18,130 nt of DNA, taken from an uncultured Blautia sp. (GTDB lineage: Bacteria; Bacillota; Clostridia; Lachnospirales; Lachnospiraceae). This document shows, piece by piece, positions 1 to 7,714 of the stretch. Each line of letters starts with the position of its first letter. Positions within the stretch are counted from its first letter, which is position 1. The DNA lies in the NCBI GenBank assembly GCA_900543715.1, contig UQSX01000058.1, positions 1 to 18,130 on the forward strand, given 5' to 3'. A model generated the notes under the pieces. The model worked only from the letters and a program-made list of their open reading frames with translations, searched no databases and was not told the origin of the DNA. Made by a program: the position numbers and the translations under genes.

Positions 1-38
1 ATAGGACAGTCTGGAGGACTTTCCTATAGAATATAAAA

Positions 39-103
39 GAACGCCTCCGGAGCAGTGGAGAAATTCATACAGGATTTTCCCTCAACTGTCCCGGAGGCAG
101 TTC
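39..103. terminator. Bidirectional hairpin terminator after tpiA
   Basis: A long imperfect inverted repeat. The outer arms are GAACGCCTCCGG (39-50) and CCGGAGGCAGTTC (91-103), and the inner bases (about CAGTGGAGAAA against TTTCCCTCAACTG) can pair further. T-rich tracts flank both sides, so it could stop transcription in either direction. It lies 14 bases beyond the tpiA stop codon and is the expected 3' end of the gap-pgk-tpiA message; it may also serve a convergent gene left of the window. Confidence 0.8.
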
Positions 104-117
104 TTTTTCAATCACTT

Positions 118-870
118 TTATTTATTGTAGTTTACAATGGCACCAAAGTCTGGTTTCAGAGCGGCTCCGCCTACCAGTCCGCCGTCGATATCTGGCTGAA
201 CAAATAAGTCTGGAGCTGTTTTAGCATTTACAGAGCCGCCGTACTGAATACGGATAGCATCTGCAGTTGCCTGATCATATACCTCTGCGATGCACTCACG
301 GATAGCCTTGCATACTTCCTGGGCCTGCTCAGTTGTAGCAGTCTTTCCTGTACCGATAGCCCAGATCGGCTCATAAGCGATAACTGCTTCTTTAGCCTGA
401 TCTGCTGTAATTCCCTGAAATCCAACTTTTACCTGCTGACGGATAAAGTCCATGGTCACGCCCTGTTCTCTCTGCTCCAGTGTCTCACCGCAGCACATGA
501 TAGGTGTTAAACCATGCTCAAAAGCTTTCAGCATTTTCTTGTTGATATCTTCGTTTGTCTCACCGAAGTATTCTCTTCTTTCAGAGTGGCCCAGGATCAC
601 ATATTTTACTCCTGCATCCACTAACATGTTTGGAGAAATCTCACCTGTGTAAGCGCCTTTTTCTTCAAAGTACATATTTTCAGCGCCAACCTGGATATTA
701 GTTCCCTTTACAGCTTCCACTACAGGAACAATATCAATGGCCGGTACACAGAAAACTACGTCTACTTCTTCATTTGCAACTAATGGTTTTAAAGTGTTTA
801 CTAATTCAACTGCCTCGCTGGGAGTCATGTTCATCTTCCAGTTTCCGGCAATAATTTTTTTCCTTGCCAT
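118..870 (-). CDS. tpiA: Triosephosphate isomerase
   Basis: Interconverts dihydroxyacetone phosphate and glyceraldehyde 3-phosphate in cytosolic glycolysis and gluconeogenesis. The 250-residue protein has the normal TIM length and a complete active site: N10/K12 in GNWKMN, H95 in GHSERR, the catalytic glutamate E167 in [15 protein letters not shown] (the phosphate-gripping loop 6), and the GGSV (211-214) and GGL/GGA phosphate-binding turns near the C terminus. The ATG is preceded by GAAGG at 8 bases spacing. It is the last gene of the gap-pgk-tpiA cluster and lies 194 bases after pgk, an unusually long gap occupied by a non-coding repeat. I see no convincing promoter of its own, so it probably depends on readthrough from pgk. 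Nothing odd in the protein. Confidence 0.98.
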   Translation of the reverse strand: MARKKIIAGNWKMNMTPSEAVELVNTLKPLVANEEVDVVFCVPAIDIVPVVEAVKGTNIQVGAENMYFEEKGAYTGEISPNMLVDAGVKYVILGHSERREYFGETNEDINKKMLKAFEHGLTPIMCCGETLEQREQGVTMDFIRQQVKVGFQGITADQAKEAVIAYEPIWAIGTGKTATTEQAQEVCKAIRECIAEVYDQATADAIRIQYGGSVNAKTAPDLFVQPDIDGGLVGGAALKPDFGAIVNYNK

Positions 871-909
871 GGGAATTACCTTCTTTCTTGTTCTTTATAA
901 CTTGCAGGT

Positions 910-1061
910 GCAGAGGGGTGTGTTCCCGCTCCGCTGTACAGCAGGAGGGGTATGTTCACCTTACTAAGTTCGGACTGCGTCCTACGGACTTGCCTCACTA
1001 AGTGCGGTGAACTAAGTGCGCACTAAGCTCTGTCTGCGCCTGCGGCTTGCCAATCGCTAAG
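910..1061. repeat. Mosaic intergenic repeat between pgk and tpiA
   Basis: This spacer is built from short related units. CTAAG occurs at 964, 998, 1012, 1023 and 1057, with spacings 34, 14, 11 and 34. The two 39-base units 964-1002 and 1023-1061 align with a few substitutions and small indels around a shared CTGCG...CTTGCC core. Unit 964-1002 holds the hairpin GTCC-TAC-GGAC and is flanked by inverted GTTCACC (954-960) and GGTGAAC (1006-1012). A second pair of direct repeats, GCAGAGGGGTGTGTTC (910-925) and GCAGGAGGGGTATGTTC (941-957), brackets the palindrome GCTGTACAGC. The array reaches to within a few bases of the pgk stop codon. No ORF with a ribosome site is present. I infer a REP-like mobile or structural repeat family; copy number elsewhere cannot be judged here. 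Confidence 0.6.
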
Positions 1062-1064
1062 TGC

Positions 1065-2258
1065 TTACTTATCATTTGCAGCTGCTACGCCGGGGAGTTC
1101 TTTGCCTTCCAGGAATTCCAGGGAAGCTCCGCCGCCGGTGGAGATGTGGGTCATCTTGTCGCCGTAGCCTAAGATGTTTACTGCTGCTGCAGAATCACCG
1201 CCGCCGATAATGGTGGTAGCGTCTGTTTCAGCCAAAGCTTTTGCAACGGCTTCTGTACCATGAGCAAAGTTTGGCATTTCAAAGCATCCCATTGGTCCGT
1301 TCCATACAACAGTCTTGGCATCTTTTACAGCTTCGCAGAACAGCTTCTCTGTTTCTGGTCCGATATCCATGCCTTCCCATCCGTCAGGGATCTGACCGGT
1401 AGGCACTACCTGGATATTGCAGTCGTTAGAGAAAGCATCACCAATTCTGTTATCTACAGGAAGAAGAAGTTTCACACCTTTCTCTGCTGCTTTTTTCTTC
1501 ATATCCAGCGCATACTGTAAGTAATCATCTTCACAAAGAGATACACCGATCTTGCCGCCTTCTGCTTTAGAGAAAGTATAGGCCATACCGCCTCCGATGA
1601 TCAGAGTATCTACCTTATCCAGCAGGTTATTGATAACAGAAATCTTACTGGAAACTTTCGCACCGCCCAGGATTGCAACAAATGGTCTCTCAGGATTGTT
1701 TACAGCATTTCCCAGGAAGTCGATTTCTTTCTGCATCAGATATCCAACTACTGCGGTATCTACATATTTTGTAACGCCAACATTTGAGCAGTGTGCTCTG
1801 TGGGCTGTACCAAAAGCATCATTTACAAATACATCGCAAAGGGAAGCCAGTTCTTTAGAGAATTCATCTCCGTTCTTTGTCTCCTCTGCACGATAACGGG
1901 TGTTCTCCAAAAGGATTACATCTCCGTCTTTCATGGCCTCTACAGCAGCTTTTGCATTAGGGCCTACAACTTCCGGATCAGCAGCAAACTTTACTTCCTG
2001 TCCCAGCAGTTCAGTCAGACGTTTTGCAACAGGAGCCAGGGATAATTCCGGTTTCGGTTCTCCCTTTGGCTTTCCTAAATGAGAGCAGAGAATAATCTTC
2101 CCGCCGTCAGCGATCAATTTTTTAATAGTAGGAAGTGCAGCTACCAGACGGTTCTCATCTGTGATCTTTCCATCCTGAAGAGGTACGTTAAAGTCACAGC
2201 GCACCAGCACTCTTTTTCCTTTTACATTGATATCATCTACTGATTTTTTATTAAGCAT
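1065..2258 (-). CDS. pgk: Phosphoglycerate kinase
   Basis: Transfers phosphate from 1,3-bisphosphoglycerate to ADP, the first ATP-yielding step of lower glycolysis, in the cytosol. The 397 residues match the family length. The N-terminal domain carries the signature RCDFNVP (20-26) and HLGKPKG (60-66) for 3-phosphoglycerate binding. The C-terminal nucleotide domain carries GGAKVSSK (198-205), NGPMGCFE (320-327), GGGDSAAA (352-359) and the terminal [14 protein letters not shown]. The ATG follows AAAGGAGG with good spacing. It lies about 100 bases after gap, separated by a GC-rich hairpin, and before tpiA. Expression probably comes from the gap promoter, modulated by the hairpin. No damage or unusual residues seen. 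Confidence 0.98.
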   Translation of the reverse strand: MLNKKSVDDINVKGKRVLVRCDFNVPLQDGKITDENRLVAALPTIKKLIADGGKIILCSHLGKPKGEPKPELSLAPVAKRLTELLGQEVKFAADPEVVGPNAKAAVEAMKDGDVILLENTRYRAEETKNGDEFSKELASLCDVFVNDAFGTAHRAHCSNVGVTKYVDTAVVGYLMQKEIDFLGNAVNNPERPFVAILGGAKVSSKISVINNLLDKVDTLIIGGGMAYTFSKAEGGKIGVSLCEDDYLQYALDMKKKAAEKGVKLLLPVDNRIGDAFSNDCNIQVVPTGQIPDGWEGMDIGPETEKLFCEAVKDAKTVVWNGPMGCFEMPNFAHGTEAVAKALAETDATTIIGGGDSAAAVNILGYGDKMTHISTGGGASLEFLEGKELPGVAAANDK

Positions 2259-2290
2259 TGGAAATGCCTCCTTTTCTTTATATAGCCGAA

Positions 2291-2326
2291 AAGGGCCCGG
2301 TCCATACCGTAGTAGACCGGACCCTT
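2291..2326 (-). terminator. Hairpin between gap and pgk: weak terminator, attenuator or processing site
   Basis: Arms AAGGGCCCGGTC (2291-2302) and GACCGGACCCTT (2315-2326) pair with one mismatch around a 12-base loop. On the minus (coding) strand the stem ends in only about four T before CGG, a poor U-tract. It could reduce rather than stop transcription into pgk, or protect the 3' end of a processed gap transcript. There is no clear new promoter between it and pgk, which argues against full termination. Confidence 0.6.
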
Positions 2327-2361
2327 AAATGAGCCTTTATAATACTTTCAGCAGCAAATTA

Positions 2362-3381
2362 TTATTTGTTTAATAATTTACCGAAGTATTTGATTGTTCT
2401 AACCATCTGGCTTGTGTAGGAGTTCTCGTTGTCATACCATGATACAACCTGAACTTCTGTTGTTCCGTTGTCCAGAGGCAGAACCATTGTCTGTGTAGCA
2501 TCGAACAGAGAACCATATCTCATACCAACGATATCGCTGGATACGATTTCATCTTCGTTGTATCCGAAGGACTCTGTAGCTGCTGCTTTCATAGCGTCAT
2601 TGATCTGCTCTTTTGTAACGTTTCCTTTAACAACTGCTGTTAAGATTGTTGTGGAACCTGTAGGAGTAGGAACACGCTGTGCAGCACCGATCAGTTTTCC
2701 GTTTAATTCAGGAATAACTAAGCCGATAGCTTTTGCAGCACCTGTGCTGTTTGGAACGATATTAACTGCTGCAGCACGGGATCTTCTCAGATCGCCTTTT
2801 CTCTGTGGTCCATCCAGAGTCATCTGGTCGCCTGTGTAAGCGTGGATTGTACACATAATACCGGACTGGATCTCAGCTAAGTCATTTAATGCTTTAGCCA
2901 TAGGTGCCAGACAGTTTGTTGTACAGGAAGCTGCAGAAATGATGTTGTCATTTTCTGTTAATGTTTCATGGTTTACATTGTAAACGATAGTTGGCAGGTC
3001 ATTTCCAGCTGGTGCAGAAATAACAACTTTCTTAGCGCCGGCATCGATATGAGCCTGTGCTTTTGCCTTAGATGTATAGAAGCCTGTACACTCCAGAACA
3101 ACGTCTACGCCGATTTCTCCCCAAGGAAGTTCAGCGGCATTAGCCATTGCATAAATTTTGATTTCTTTTCCGTCTACAGTGATAGAATCTTCGCCAGCTG
3201 TAACTTTATCAGCTAACTCATATCTTCCCTGTGTAGAGTCATATTTCAGTAAGTGAGCTAACATTTTGGGAGATGTTAAATCGTTGATTGCTACGATTTC
3301 AAATCCTTCTGCTCCAAACATCTGACGGAATGCAAGACGTCCGATACGTCCAAAACCATTGATTGCTACTTTTACTGCCAT
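2362..3381 (-). CDS. gap: Glyceraldehyde-3-phosphate dehydrogenase, phosphorylating, NAD-type
   Basis: Oxidises glyceraldehyde 3-phosphate with phosphate and NAD+ to 1,3-bisphosphoglycerate. An in-frame ATG at 3390 lies directly against the AGGAGG (3391-3396, spacing 0), whereas the ATG at 3381 has 9 bases, so I start at [15 protein letters not shown] (339 residues, normal size). The Rossmann dinucleotide motif GFGRIGR (9-15) is followed by acidic D34 in AINDLTS, typical of NAD preference. The catalytic cysteine is C153 in [12 protein letters not shown], with partner H180 in [11 protein letters not shown]- and T-rich phosphate-binding segments follow. It is first in the gap-pgk-tpiA cluster, behind a sigma-A promoter with a structured leader of about 75 bases and a Rex-like site, suggesting control by redox state. 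Confidence 0.98.
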   Translation of the reverse strand: MAVKVAINGFGRIGRLAFRQMFGAEGFEIVAINDLTSPKMLAHLLKYDSTQGRYELADKVTAGEDSITVDGKEIKIYAMANAAELPWGEIGVDVVLECTGFYTSKAKAQAHIDAGAKKVVISAPAGNDLPTIVYNVNHETLTENDNIISAASCTTNCLAPMAKALNDLAEIQSGIMCTIHAYTGDQMTLDGPQRKGDLRRSRAAAVNIVPNSTGAAKAIGLVIPELNGKLIGAAQRVPTPTGSTTILTAVVKGNVTKEQINDAMKAAATESFGYNEDEIVSSDIVGMRYGSLFDATQTMVLPLDNGTTEVQVVSWYDNENSYTSQMVRTIKYFGKLLNK

Positions 3382-3420
3382 GATTTTCATTCCTCCTAAA
3401 AGTGATTGATTTTCTGTGAG

Positions 3421-3454
3421 TTCTTTAACTGTTGTAAGCTACATTGTTAAAGAA
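3421..3454. promoter_or_regulatory. Inverted repeat in the gap leader
   Basis: Perfect 9-base arms TTCTTTAAC (3421-3429) and GTTAAAGAA (3446-3454) enclose a second small dyad, TGTA-AGC-TACA. In the transcript this would form an extended hairpin in the 5' untranslated region, ending about 25 bases upstream of the Shine-Dalgarno sequence. It may stabilise the message, or be a DNA operator; it overlaps the Rex-like site. Confidence 0.5.
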
Positions 3455-3461
3455 ACATCAA
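3444..3461. promoter_or_regulatory. Candidate Rex-type operator for gap
   Basis: On the minus strand this reads TTGATGTTTCTTTAACAA. Against the Rex consensus TTGTTAA-N4-TTAACAA it matches 11 of 14 defined positions, with one half-site (TTAACAA) perfect. It sits roughly at +5 to +22 relative to the inferred gap start site, a normal repressor position. Rex senses NADH/NAD+ and controls fermentation genes in many Firmicutes; its action here is inference. Confidence 0.4.
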
Positions 3462-3471
3462 CCTTGTCCAT

Positions 3472-3500
3472 ATTGTACTCGTTTTTGTCCAAAAATTCAA
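3472..3500 (-). promoter_or_regulatory. Sigma-A promoter for gap-pgk-tpiA
   Basis: On the minus strand, -35 TTGAAT (3495-3500), a 17-base spacer, then -10 TACAAT (3472-3477). The predicted start near 3465 gives a leader of about 84 bases to the gap start codon. Confidence 0.7.
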
Positions 3501-3552
3501 GCCTAATTTCATATTTCCTAAGCGTTTTAACTCTAATTTAACCTCTTTCCTC

Positions 3553-3582
3553 TTGCTAGAACCCTGAAATTTCCCTTATAAT
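3553..3582 (+). promoter_or_regulatory. Candidate sigma-A promoter for hisJ
   Basis: -35 TTGCTA (3553-3558), an 18-base spacer and a perfect -10 TATAAT (3577-3582), 45 bases before the start codon. Divergent from the gap promoter about 50 bases away. No riboswitch or T-box-like leader fits in the short untranslated region. Confidence 0.6.
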
Positions 3583-3627
3583 GCTTATATTATGTAAAAA
3601 ACATCTACAAAAAAAGGAGTTGCTGTT

Positions 3628-4428
3628 ATGTATTGTGACTATCATCTTCATTCTTCTTTCTCAGGGGACAGCGACACCCCTATGGAAGAAATGATACAAA
3701 AGGGGATCCAGCTTGGTCTTCCCGCCATGTGCTTTACCGAACACCTGGATCCTGATTTTCCAGAGGGGGACTGTTCCTTTGATCTGGATCTTCCTGCCTA
3801 TGAAAAAAAACTGAGAGAGCTGAAAAAAAAGTACTGGGACAAGATTCAGATTTATTTTGGCCTGGAGCTTGGACTTCAGCCCCATCTGACAGAAGAAATC
3901 CCTGAAATCGCCGCCTCCGCTTCCTTTGATTTTCTCATCGGCTCCACCCATGTAGCAGATCACATGGATCCCTATGACCGGACATTTTTTGAGGGAAGAA
4001 CTGAATATCAAGCTTATCACCGTTATTTTGAAGTCCTGCTGGAAAATCTGAAGACTTTTTCCTGTTTTGACACCTGCGGTCATATTGATTATGTGGTACG
4101 GTACGGTCCGAACCAGAACCGGGACTACTCCTACGAAAAATATCAGGATATCCTGGACGAAATCCTGAAAGTTCTCATAGAAAAACAGATTGGGCTGGAA
4201 TGCAATACTGCAGGCTTTAAATATGGCCTTGGACATCCCAACCCTACAGAAAAGGTTCTGGCCCGCTACCGGGAGCTGGGAGGCGAGATCCTGACTCTTG
4301 GTTCAGACGGCCACTCTCCTGAACATATTGCCTACAGCTTCGACAGGATCGGCCAGCTTCTGAAAAGCTGCGGTTTCCGGTACTATACTGTCTTCAAAAA
4401 AAGAAAGCCAGAGTTCTTAAAACTCTAG
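3628..4428 (+). CDS. hisJ: PHP-family histidinol phosphatase
   Basis: Probable hydrolysis of L-histidinol phosphate to histidinol, the penultimate part of histidine synthesis, by a metal-dependent polymerase-and-histidinol-phosphatase (PHP) domain. The 266 residues match HisJ length. Metal-binding motifs appear in order: H6/H8 with D14 (HLHSSFSGD), E38/H39 (TEH), E80 (GLELG), H108 (STH), H152/D154 (GHIDY) and D227/H229 (GSDGH). The ATG follows AAAGGAG at 8 bases. It stands alone, not in a his operon, and its last 12 bases overlap the 3' end of the convergent mnmA. The PHP fold also occurs in other phosphoesterases, so the substrate is inferred from whole-length resemblance to HisJ. Confidence 0.85.
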   Translation: MYCDYHLHSSFSGDSDTPMEEMIQKGIQLGLPAMCFTEHLDPDFPEGDCSFDLDLPAYEKKLRELKKKYWDKIQIYFGLELGLQPHLTEEIPEIAASASFDFLIGSTHVADHMDPYDRTFFEGRTEYQAYHRYFEVLLENLKTFSCFDTCGHIDYVVRYGPNQNRDYSYEKYQDILDEILKVLIEKQIGLECNTAGFKYGLGHPNPTEKVLARYRELGGEILTLGSDGHSPEHIAYSFDRIGQLLKSCGFRYYTVFKKRKPEFLKL

Positions 4429-5517
4429 CTCTCTTACCGGGCCAAGTATGATACCTCCCCCGGCAACATATTCTCCCCGGTACAGGACCACAGCCTGTCC
4501 CGGGGTTACAGCTCTCTGAGACTCCAGGAAATCCACCTGTACTCTGCCGTTTTCCAGCTTTTTTAAGGTGCAGGGAGCTCCCGGGTGGTTATACCGTATC
4601 TTGCCGGTGAGGATTTCTCCCTCTTTGATCTCCTCCATGGCCATATAATTCATCCGGTCGCAGACCAGACTTTTCACAAAAAGCTCTTCATTTTCCCCTA
4701 TGACCACTTCATTTGTCTTTGGACGGATCTCTGTAACAAATACCGGATGCCCCATGGAAAGATTCAGTCCCTTTCTCTGTCCAATAGTATAGTGAATGAT
4801 CCCCTTATGTTCTCCGATAACGGTACCGTCTCTTTTCACATAATTTCCCCTGGGAATTTTTTCCCCTGTACTTTTCTCGATAAAGCCGGCATAGTCATTA
4901 TCCGGTACAAAGCAGATTTCCTGGCTGTCTTTTTTATGTGCTACAGGAATTCCCGCTTCTTCGGCGATCTGACGTATTTCCTCTTTCGTATATGCCCCCA
5001 CAGGCATCAGTGTATGGGCAAGCTGATCCTGGGTAAGGTTATACAAAGCATAGGTCTGATCCTTTCTGGCAGTCACAGAATTGCGGATAGCATAACGGCC
5101 GTTTTCCAGCTGTTCTACTCTGGCATAATGGCCTGTGGCAATATAATCTGCTCCTATATCCAGGCTTCGTTTCAAAAGAGCCTCCCACTTTACGTAGCGG
5201 TTACAGGCAATACAGGGATTTGGGGTTCTTCCCTCCTGGTATTCCCTTATAAAATAGTCGATGACATTTTCCTTGAATTCTCTTCTGAAATTCATCACAT
5301 AATAAGGGATTTCCAGCTTTGCCGCCACTCTTCTGGCATCGTCCACAGCGCTGAGGCCGCAGCAGCCTCCGTTTTCCTCCTGAAATTCTGGCTCTTCTTC
5401 CTGCCAGATCTGCATGGTAACGCCGATGACTTCATATCCCTGCCTTTTCAGCAGATAGGCCGCCACTGAGGAGTCTACTCCCCCGGACATGCCTACTACT
5501 ACTTTCTTCTTTTCCAT
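4417..5517 (-). CDS. mnmA: tRNA-specific 2-thiouridylase MnmA
   Basis: Installs the 2-thio group on the wobble uridine U34 of tRNA Lys, Glu and Gln, using ATP and persulfide sulfur delivered from a cysteine desulfurase. The 366 residues are normal length. The N-terminal PP-loop SGGVDSS (11-17) binds ATP; the catalytic pair is C102 in PNPCIACN and C202 in SQEICF, with a further C105 forming CxxC, and a C-terminal beta-barrel follows. A CC pair at 52-53 lies in GGCCGLSAVDDARR. Its ATG shares one base with the iscU stop (TGATG), so translation is probably coupled, and its Shine-Dalgarno lies inside the iscU tail codons. Position at the end of the isc operon fits IscS being the sulfur donor. Confidence 0.96.
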   Translation of the reverse strand: MEKKKVVVGMSGGVDSSVAAYLLKRQGYEVIGVTMQIWQEEEPEFQEENGGCCGLSAVDDARRVAAKLEIPYYVMNFRREFKENVIDYFIREYQEGRTPNPCIACNRYVKWEALLKRSLDIGADYIATGHYARVEQLENGRYAIRNSVTARKDQTYALYNLTQDQLAHTLMPVGAYTKEEIRQIAEEAGIPVAHKKDSQEICFVPDNDYAGFIEKSTGEKIPRGNYVKRDGTVIGEHKGIIHYTIGQRKGLNLSMGHPVFVTEIRPKTNEVVIGENEELFVKSLVCDRMNYMAMEEIKEGEILTGKIRYNHPGAPCTLKKLENGRVQVDFLESQRAVTPGQAVVLYRGEYVAGGGIILGPVRELEF

Positions 5518-5960
5518 CAGTAGTCTTCCTCTTCTTCCTCTTCCCCTTCATGGATATCAGACTTTGGCTTGGAAAGTCCTTCGATCTTGATCCCATTCTT
5601 TTCTGCATAATCCCACAAAGCAGCATGGATGGCTTCTTCTGCCAGCAGAGAACAATGGACTTTCACCGGCGGCAGTCCGTCCAAAGCTTCCATAACCGCT
5701 TTATTGGTTACCTGGAGAGCCTCCTGTATGGTCTTTCCTTTTACCAGTTCTGTAGCCATGCTGCTGGTAGCCACAGCGGCGCCGCACCCAAAGGTCTTAA
5801 ACTTACAGTCCTGAATGATCTGGTTCTCGTCAATGTCCAGATAAATTCTCATGATGTCTCCGCATTTTGCGTTTCCTACTGTTCCCACTCCGCTGGGATT
5901 TTCGATTTCTCCCACATTTCTGGGGTTCTGAAAATGATCCATAACCTTTTCACTGTACAT
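5517..5960 (-). CDS. iscU: Iron-sulfur cluster assembly scaffold (IscU/NifU N-terminal type)
   Basis: Scaffold on which Fe-S clusters are built from IscS-derived sulfur before transfer to apoproteins. 147 residues. The ligand set is complete: C33 and D35 (AKCGD), C59 (FGCGAA) and C103 (VHCSLLAEEA), with the LPPVK chaperone-recognition motif (96-100). An extra cysteine lies at C52. The C terminus is extended by an acidic tail, about EGEEEEEEDY, beyond the usual end. Those GAG/GAA codons also form the ribosome binding site of mnmA. The ATG follows GGAGG at good spacing, 25 bases after iscS. Clostridial scaffolds of this kind are often called NifU, but there is no C-terminal Nfu domain and no nitrogenase context. 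Confidence 0.95.
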   Translation of the reverse strand: MYSEKVMDHFQNPRNVGEIENPSGVGTVGNAKCGDIMRIYLDIDENQIIQDCKFKTFGCGAAVATSSMATELVKGKTIQEALQVTNKAVMEALDGLPPVKVHCSLLAEEAIHAALWDYAEKNGIKIEGLSKPKSDIHEGEEEEEEDY

Positions 5961-5985
5961 TTTTCTTTCCTCCGTATTTCAAATT

Positions 5986-7191
5986 TCAATTTTTTGGATT
6001 ATTTCCTGCTTTTTCCTGTTTTCGGATAAAGTCTTCGTATAAAGGCGACAGATTTCTCAGCTTTTCCACGATCTCTTTAATCTGCTCCAGTGTATAATCC
6101 AGATCTTCCTTTGTAGTATCTGCTCCCAGAGTCAGTCTGAGAGATCCATGAGCAATCTCATGAGGCAGTCCAATGGCCAGAAGCACGTGAGAAGGATCCA
6201 AAGATCCTGATGTACATGCAGAGCCGCTGGAGCCAGCAATCCCCTTCATATCCAGCATGATCAGAAGAGATTCTCCTTCGATAAACTGAAAGCTGAAGTT
6301 CGCGTTATTAGGAAGGCGTTTCACCGGCTCTCCGTTCAGCCGTACAAAAGGAACTTCTTCCAGAACCCGGCGGATAAAGTAATCTCTCAGCTCCTTTTCC
6401 CTTTGGGTACGCTCCTTCATAGTCTCAGCCGCCATACGGGCAGCCACGCCGTATCCCACGATCCCCGGAACATTCTCTGTGCCGGCTCTTCTCTTCCTTT
6501 CCTGAGCGCCCCCATGGATAAAGGAACGGATCTTTACGCCCTTTCGGATATAAAGACAGCCGATCCCCTTAGGACCATTGATCTTATGGGCGCTGGAGCT
6601 TAACATATCAATATTCATCTCATCCACATCTATCGGCACCTGTCCAAAAGCCTGGACAGCGTCTGTATGGAAAAGGATACCGTGTTCTTTTGCGATCAAA
6701 CCGATTTCCCTCACCGGCTCAATCGTACCGATCTCATTGTTGGCGAACATGATCGTGATCAGTATCGTCTCCGGAGTGATGGCCTCCTGAAGCTGATCCA
6801 GATCCACCAGTCCATTCTCATCTACATCCAGATATGTTACCCTGGCTCCCTGTTTTTCCAGGTACTGACAGGTATGGAGGACTGCATGATGCTCGATTTT
6901 TGTGGTAATGATATGGTTTCCTTTATTTTTATAGGCCTCGTATGCCGCCTTGATAGCCCAGTTGTCTGCTTCGGAGCCTCCCCCGGTAAAATAGATTTCT
7001 TCTGTCTTTGCCCCGATCACCTGAGCGATCTCTTCCCTGGCTTTTGTGATAGCCTCTTTGCTTCTCTGTCCCAGCTCGTAAATACTGGAAGGGTTGCCAT
7101 AGCTCTCTGTAAAATACGGGAGCATTGCGTCCACTACTTCCCGGGCTGTCTTTGTAGTTGCCGCATTATCTAAATAAATTCTTGTCTTCAT
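5986..7191 (-). CDS. iscS: Cysteine desulfurase (class I, IscS/NifS type)
   Basis: PLP enzyme that converts cysteine to alanine and carries the sulfur as a persulfide to IscU and, by context, MnmA. 401 residues. Visible features are the N-terminal YLDNAATT (6-13), GNPSS (32-36), the EHHAV histidine stacking on PLP (H101/H102), NNEIGT (151-156), HTDAVQ (175-180), the PLP-binding lysine K203 in SSSAHKINGPKG, RAGTEN (235-240), and the persulfide cysteine C326 in SSGSACTSGS on a long class I loop. The ATG follows GGAGAGG by 6 bases. It starts 12 bases after iscR and 25 bases before iscU, clearly one operon. NifS and IscS cannot be separated by sequence alone; the isc neighbours decide the symbol. 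Confidence 0.96.
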   Translation of the reverse strand: MKTRIYLDNAATTKTAREVVDAMLPYFTESYGNPSSIYELGQRSKEAITKAREEIAQVIGAKTEEIYFTGGGSEADNWAIKAAYEAYKNKGNHIITTKIEHHAVLHTCQYLEKQGARVTYLDVDENGLVDLDQLQEAITPETILITIMFANNEIGTIEPVREIGLIAKEHGILFHTDAVQAFGQVPIDVDEMNIDMLSSSAHKINGPKGIGCLYIRKGVKIRSFIHGGAQERKRRAGTENVPGIVGYGVAARMAAETMKERTQREKELRDYFIRRVLEEVPFVRLNGEPVKRLPNNANFSFQFIEGESLLIMLDMKGIAGSSGSACTSGSLDPSHVLLAIGLPHEIAHGSLRLTLGADTTKEDLDYTLEQIKEIVEKLRNLSPLYEDFIRKQEKAGNNPKN

Positions 7192-7203
7192 AGCTTTCCT
7201 CTC

Positions 7204-7659
7204 CTATTTCTCACATTTTTCTATATCACACTCAGCTTTCTCCTGCATTTGGCGGCTTTCCTCCACCAATTGACTGATCCTGATAGAATCTACGGTTTCC
7301 TGAATGCTTTTATTCACTTTTTCCCAGACATATCTGGCCACACACAAATCCTTTCCCAGACAGTTAGCATTGTTTTCCACTCCGCAGGAAACCGCCTCGA
7401 TACTGCCTTCTAAAGCTCTGAGGACATCACCCACAGAAATTTCACCGGCCGGCTTTGCCAGCCTGTAGCCTCCCTGGGCCCCGCGGACACTGGTCACAAG
7501 GCCTGCCTTTTTCAATTTTCTTACCAATTGTTCCAGGTAACTGTCTGAAATCTGCTGCCGGGCAGAGATACTCTGAATGGAAACTGCCTCCTCTTCCCCG
7601 TACAATGCCAGGTCAATCAGGGCCCGCAGTCCATATCTGCCCTTTGTAGATAATTTCAC
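7204..7659 (-). CDS. iscR: Rrf2-family Fe-S sensing repressor IscR
   Basis: Transcription factor expected to repress this operon when loaded with a [2Fe-2S] cluster. 151 residues from a GTG codon; the canonical N terminus KLSTKGRYGLRAL and an AGGGG 8 bases upstream support that start. The winged helix-turn-helix spans roughly 1-70, with SDSYLEQLVRKLKKAGLVTSVRG as recognition helix and wing. The three cluster ligands C92, C100 and C106 are present. The C-terminal tail adds C145 and C149 (positions approximate), whose role is unknown. It is first in the operon, and an IscR-like operator lies between its promoter and start codon, giving autoregulation. Confidence 0.93.
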   Translation of the reverse strand: MKLSTKGRYGLRALIDLALYGEEEAVSIQSISARQQISDSYLEQLVRKLKKAGLVTSVRGAQGGYRLAKPAGEISVGDVLRALEGSIEAVSCGVENNANCLGKDLCVARYVWEKVNKSIQETVDSIRISQLVEESRQMQEKAECDIEKCEK

Positions 7660-7680
7660 TGTTATCGCCCCTTTTTAATT

Positions 7681-7697
7681 CCGACCAATTTACTCGG
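7681..7697. promoter_or_regulatory. Candidate IscR operator
   Basis: The dyad CCGACCAATTTACTCGG fits 15 of 17 core positions of the enterobacterial type 1 IscR site (YYGACTRWWWYAGTCRR). AT-rich flanks extend the symmetry by a few bases. It lies about +12 to +28 from the inferred iscR start site, so bound repressor would block early elongation or initiation. Confidence 0.7.
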
Positions 7698-7714
7698 ATT
7701 TCTGTTCTGGGTGT

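Noticed and set aside
954..1061. CRISPR-like array suggested by repeated units
   Set aside because: Units are short and irregularly spaced (34, 14, 11, 34), spacers are themselves related, and there are no cas genes.
4585..5469. 294-codon plus-strand frame opposite mnmA
   Set aside because: Fully antisense to a clear mnmA gene, no recognisable domain, no convincing ribosome site.
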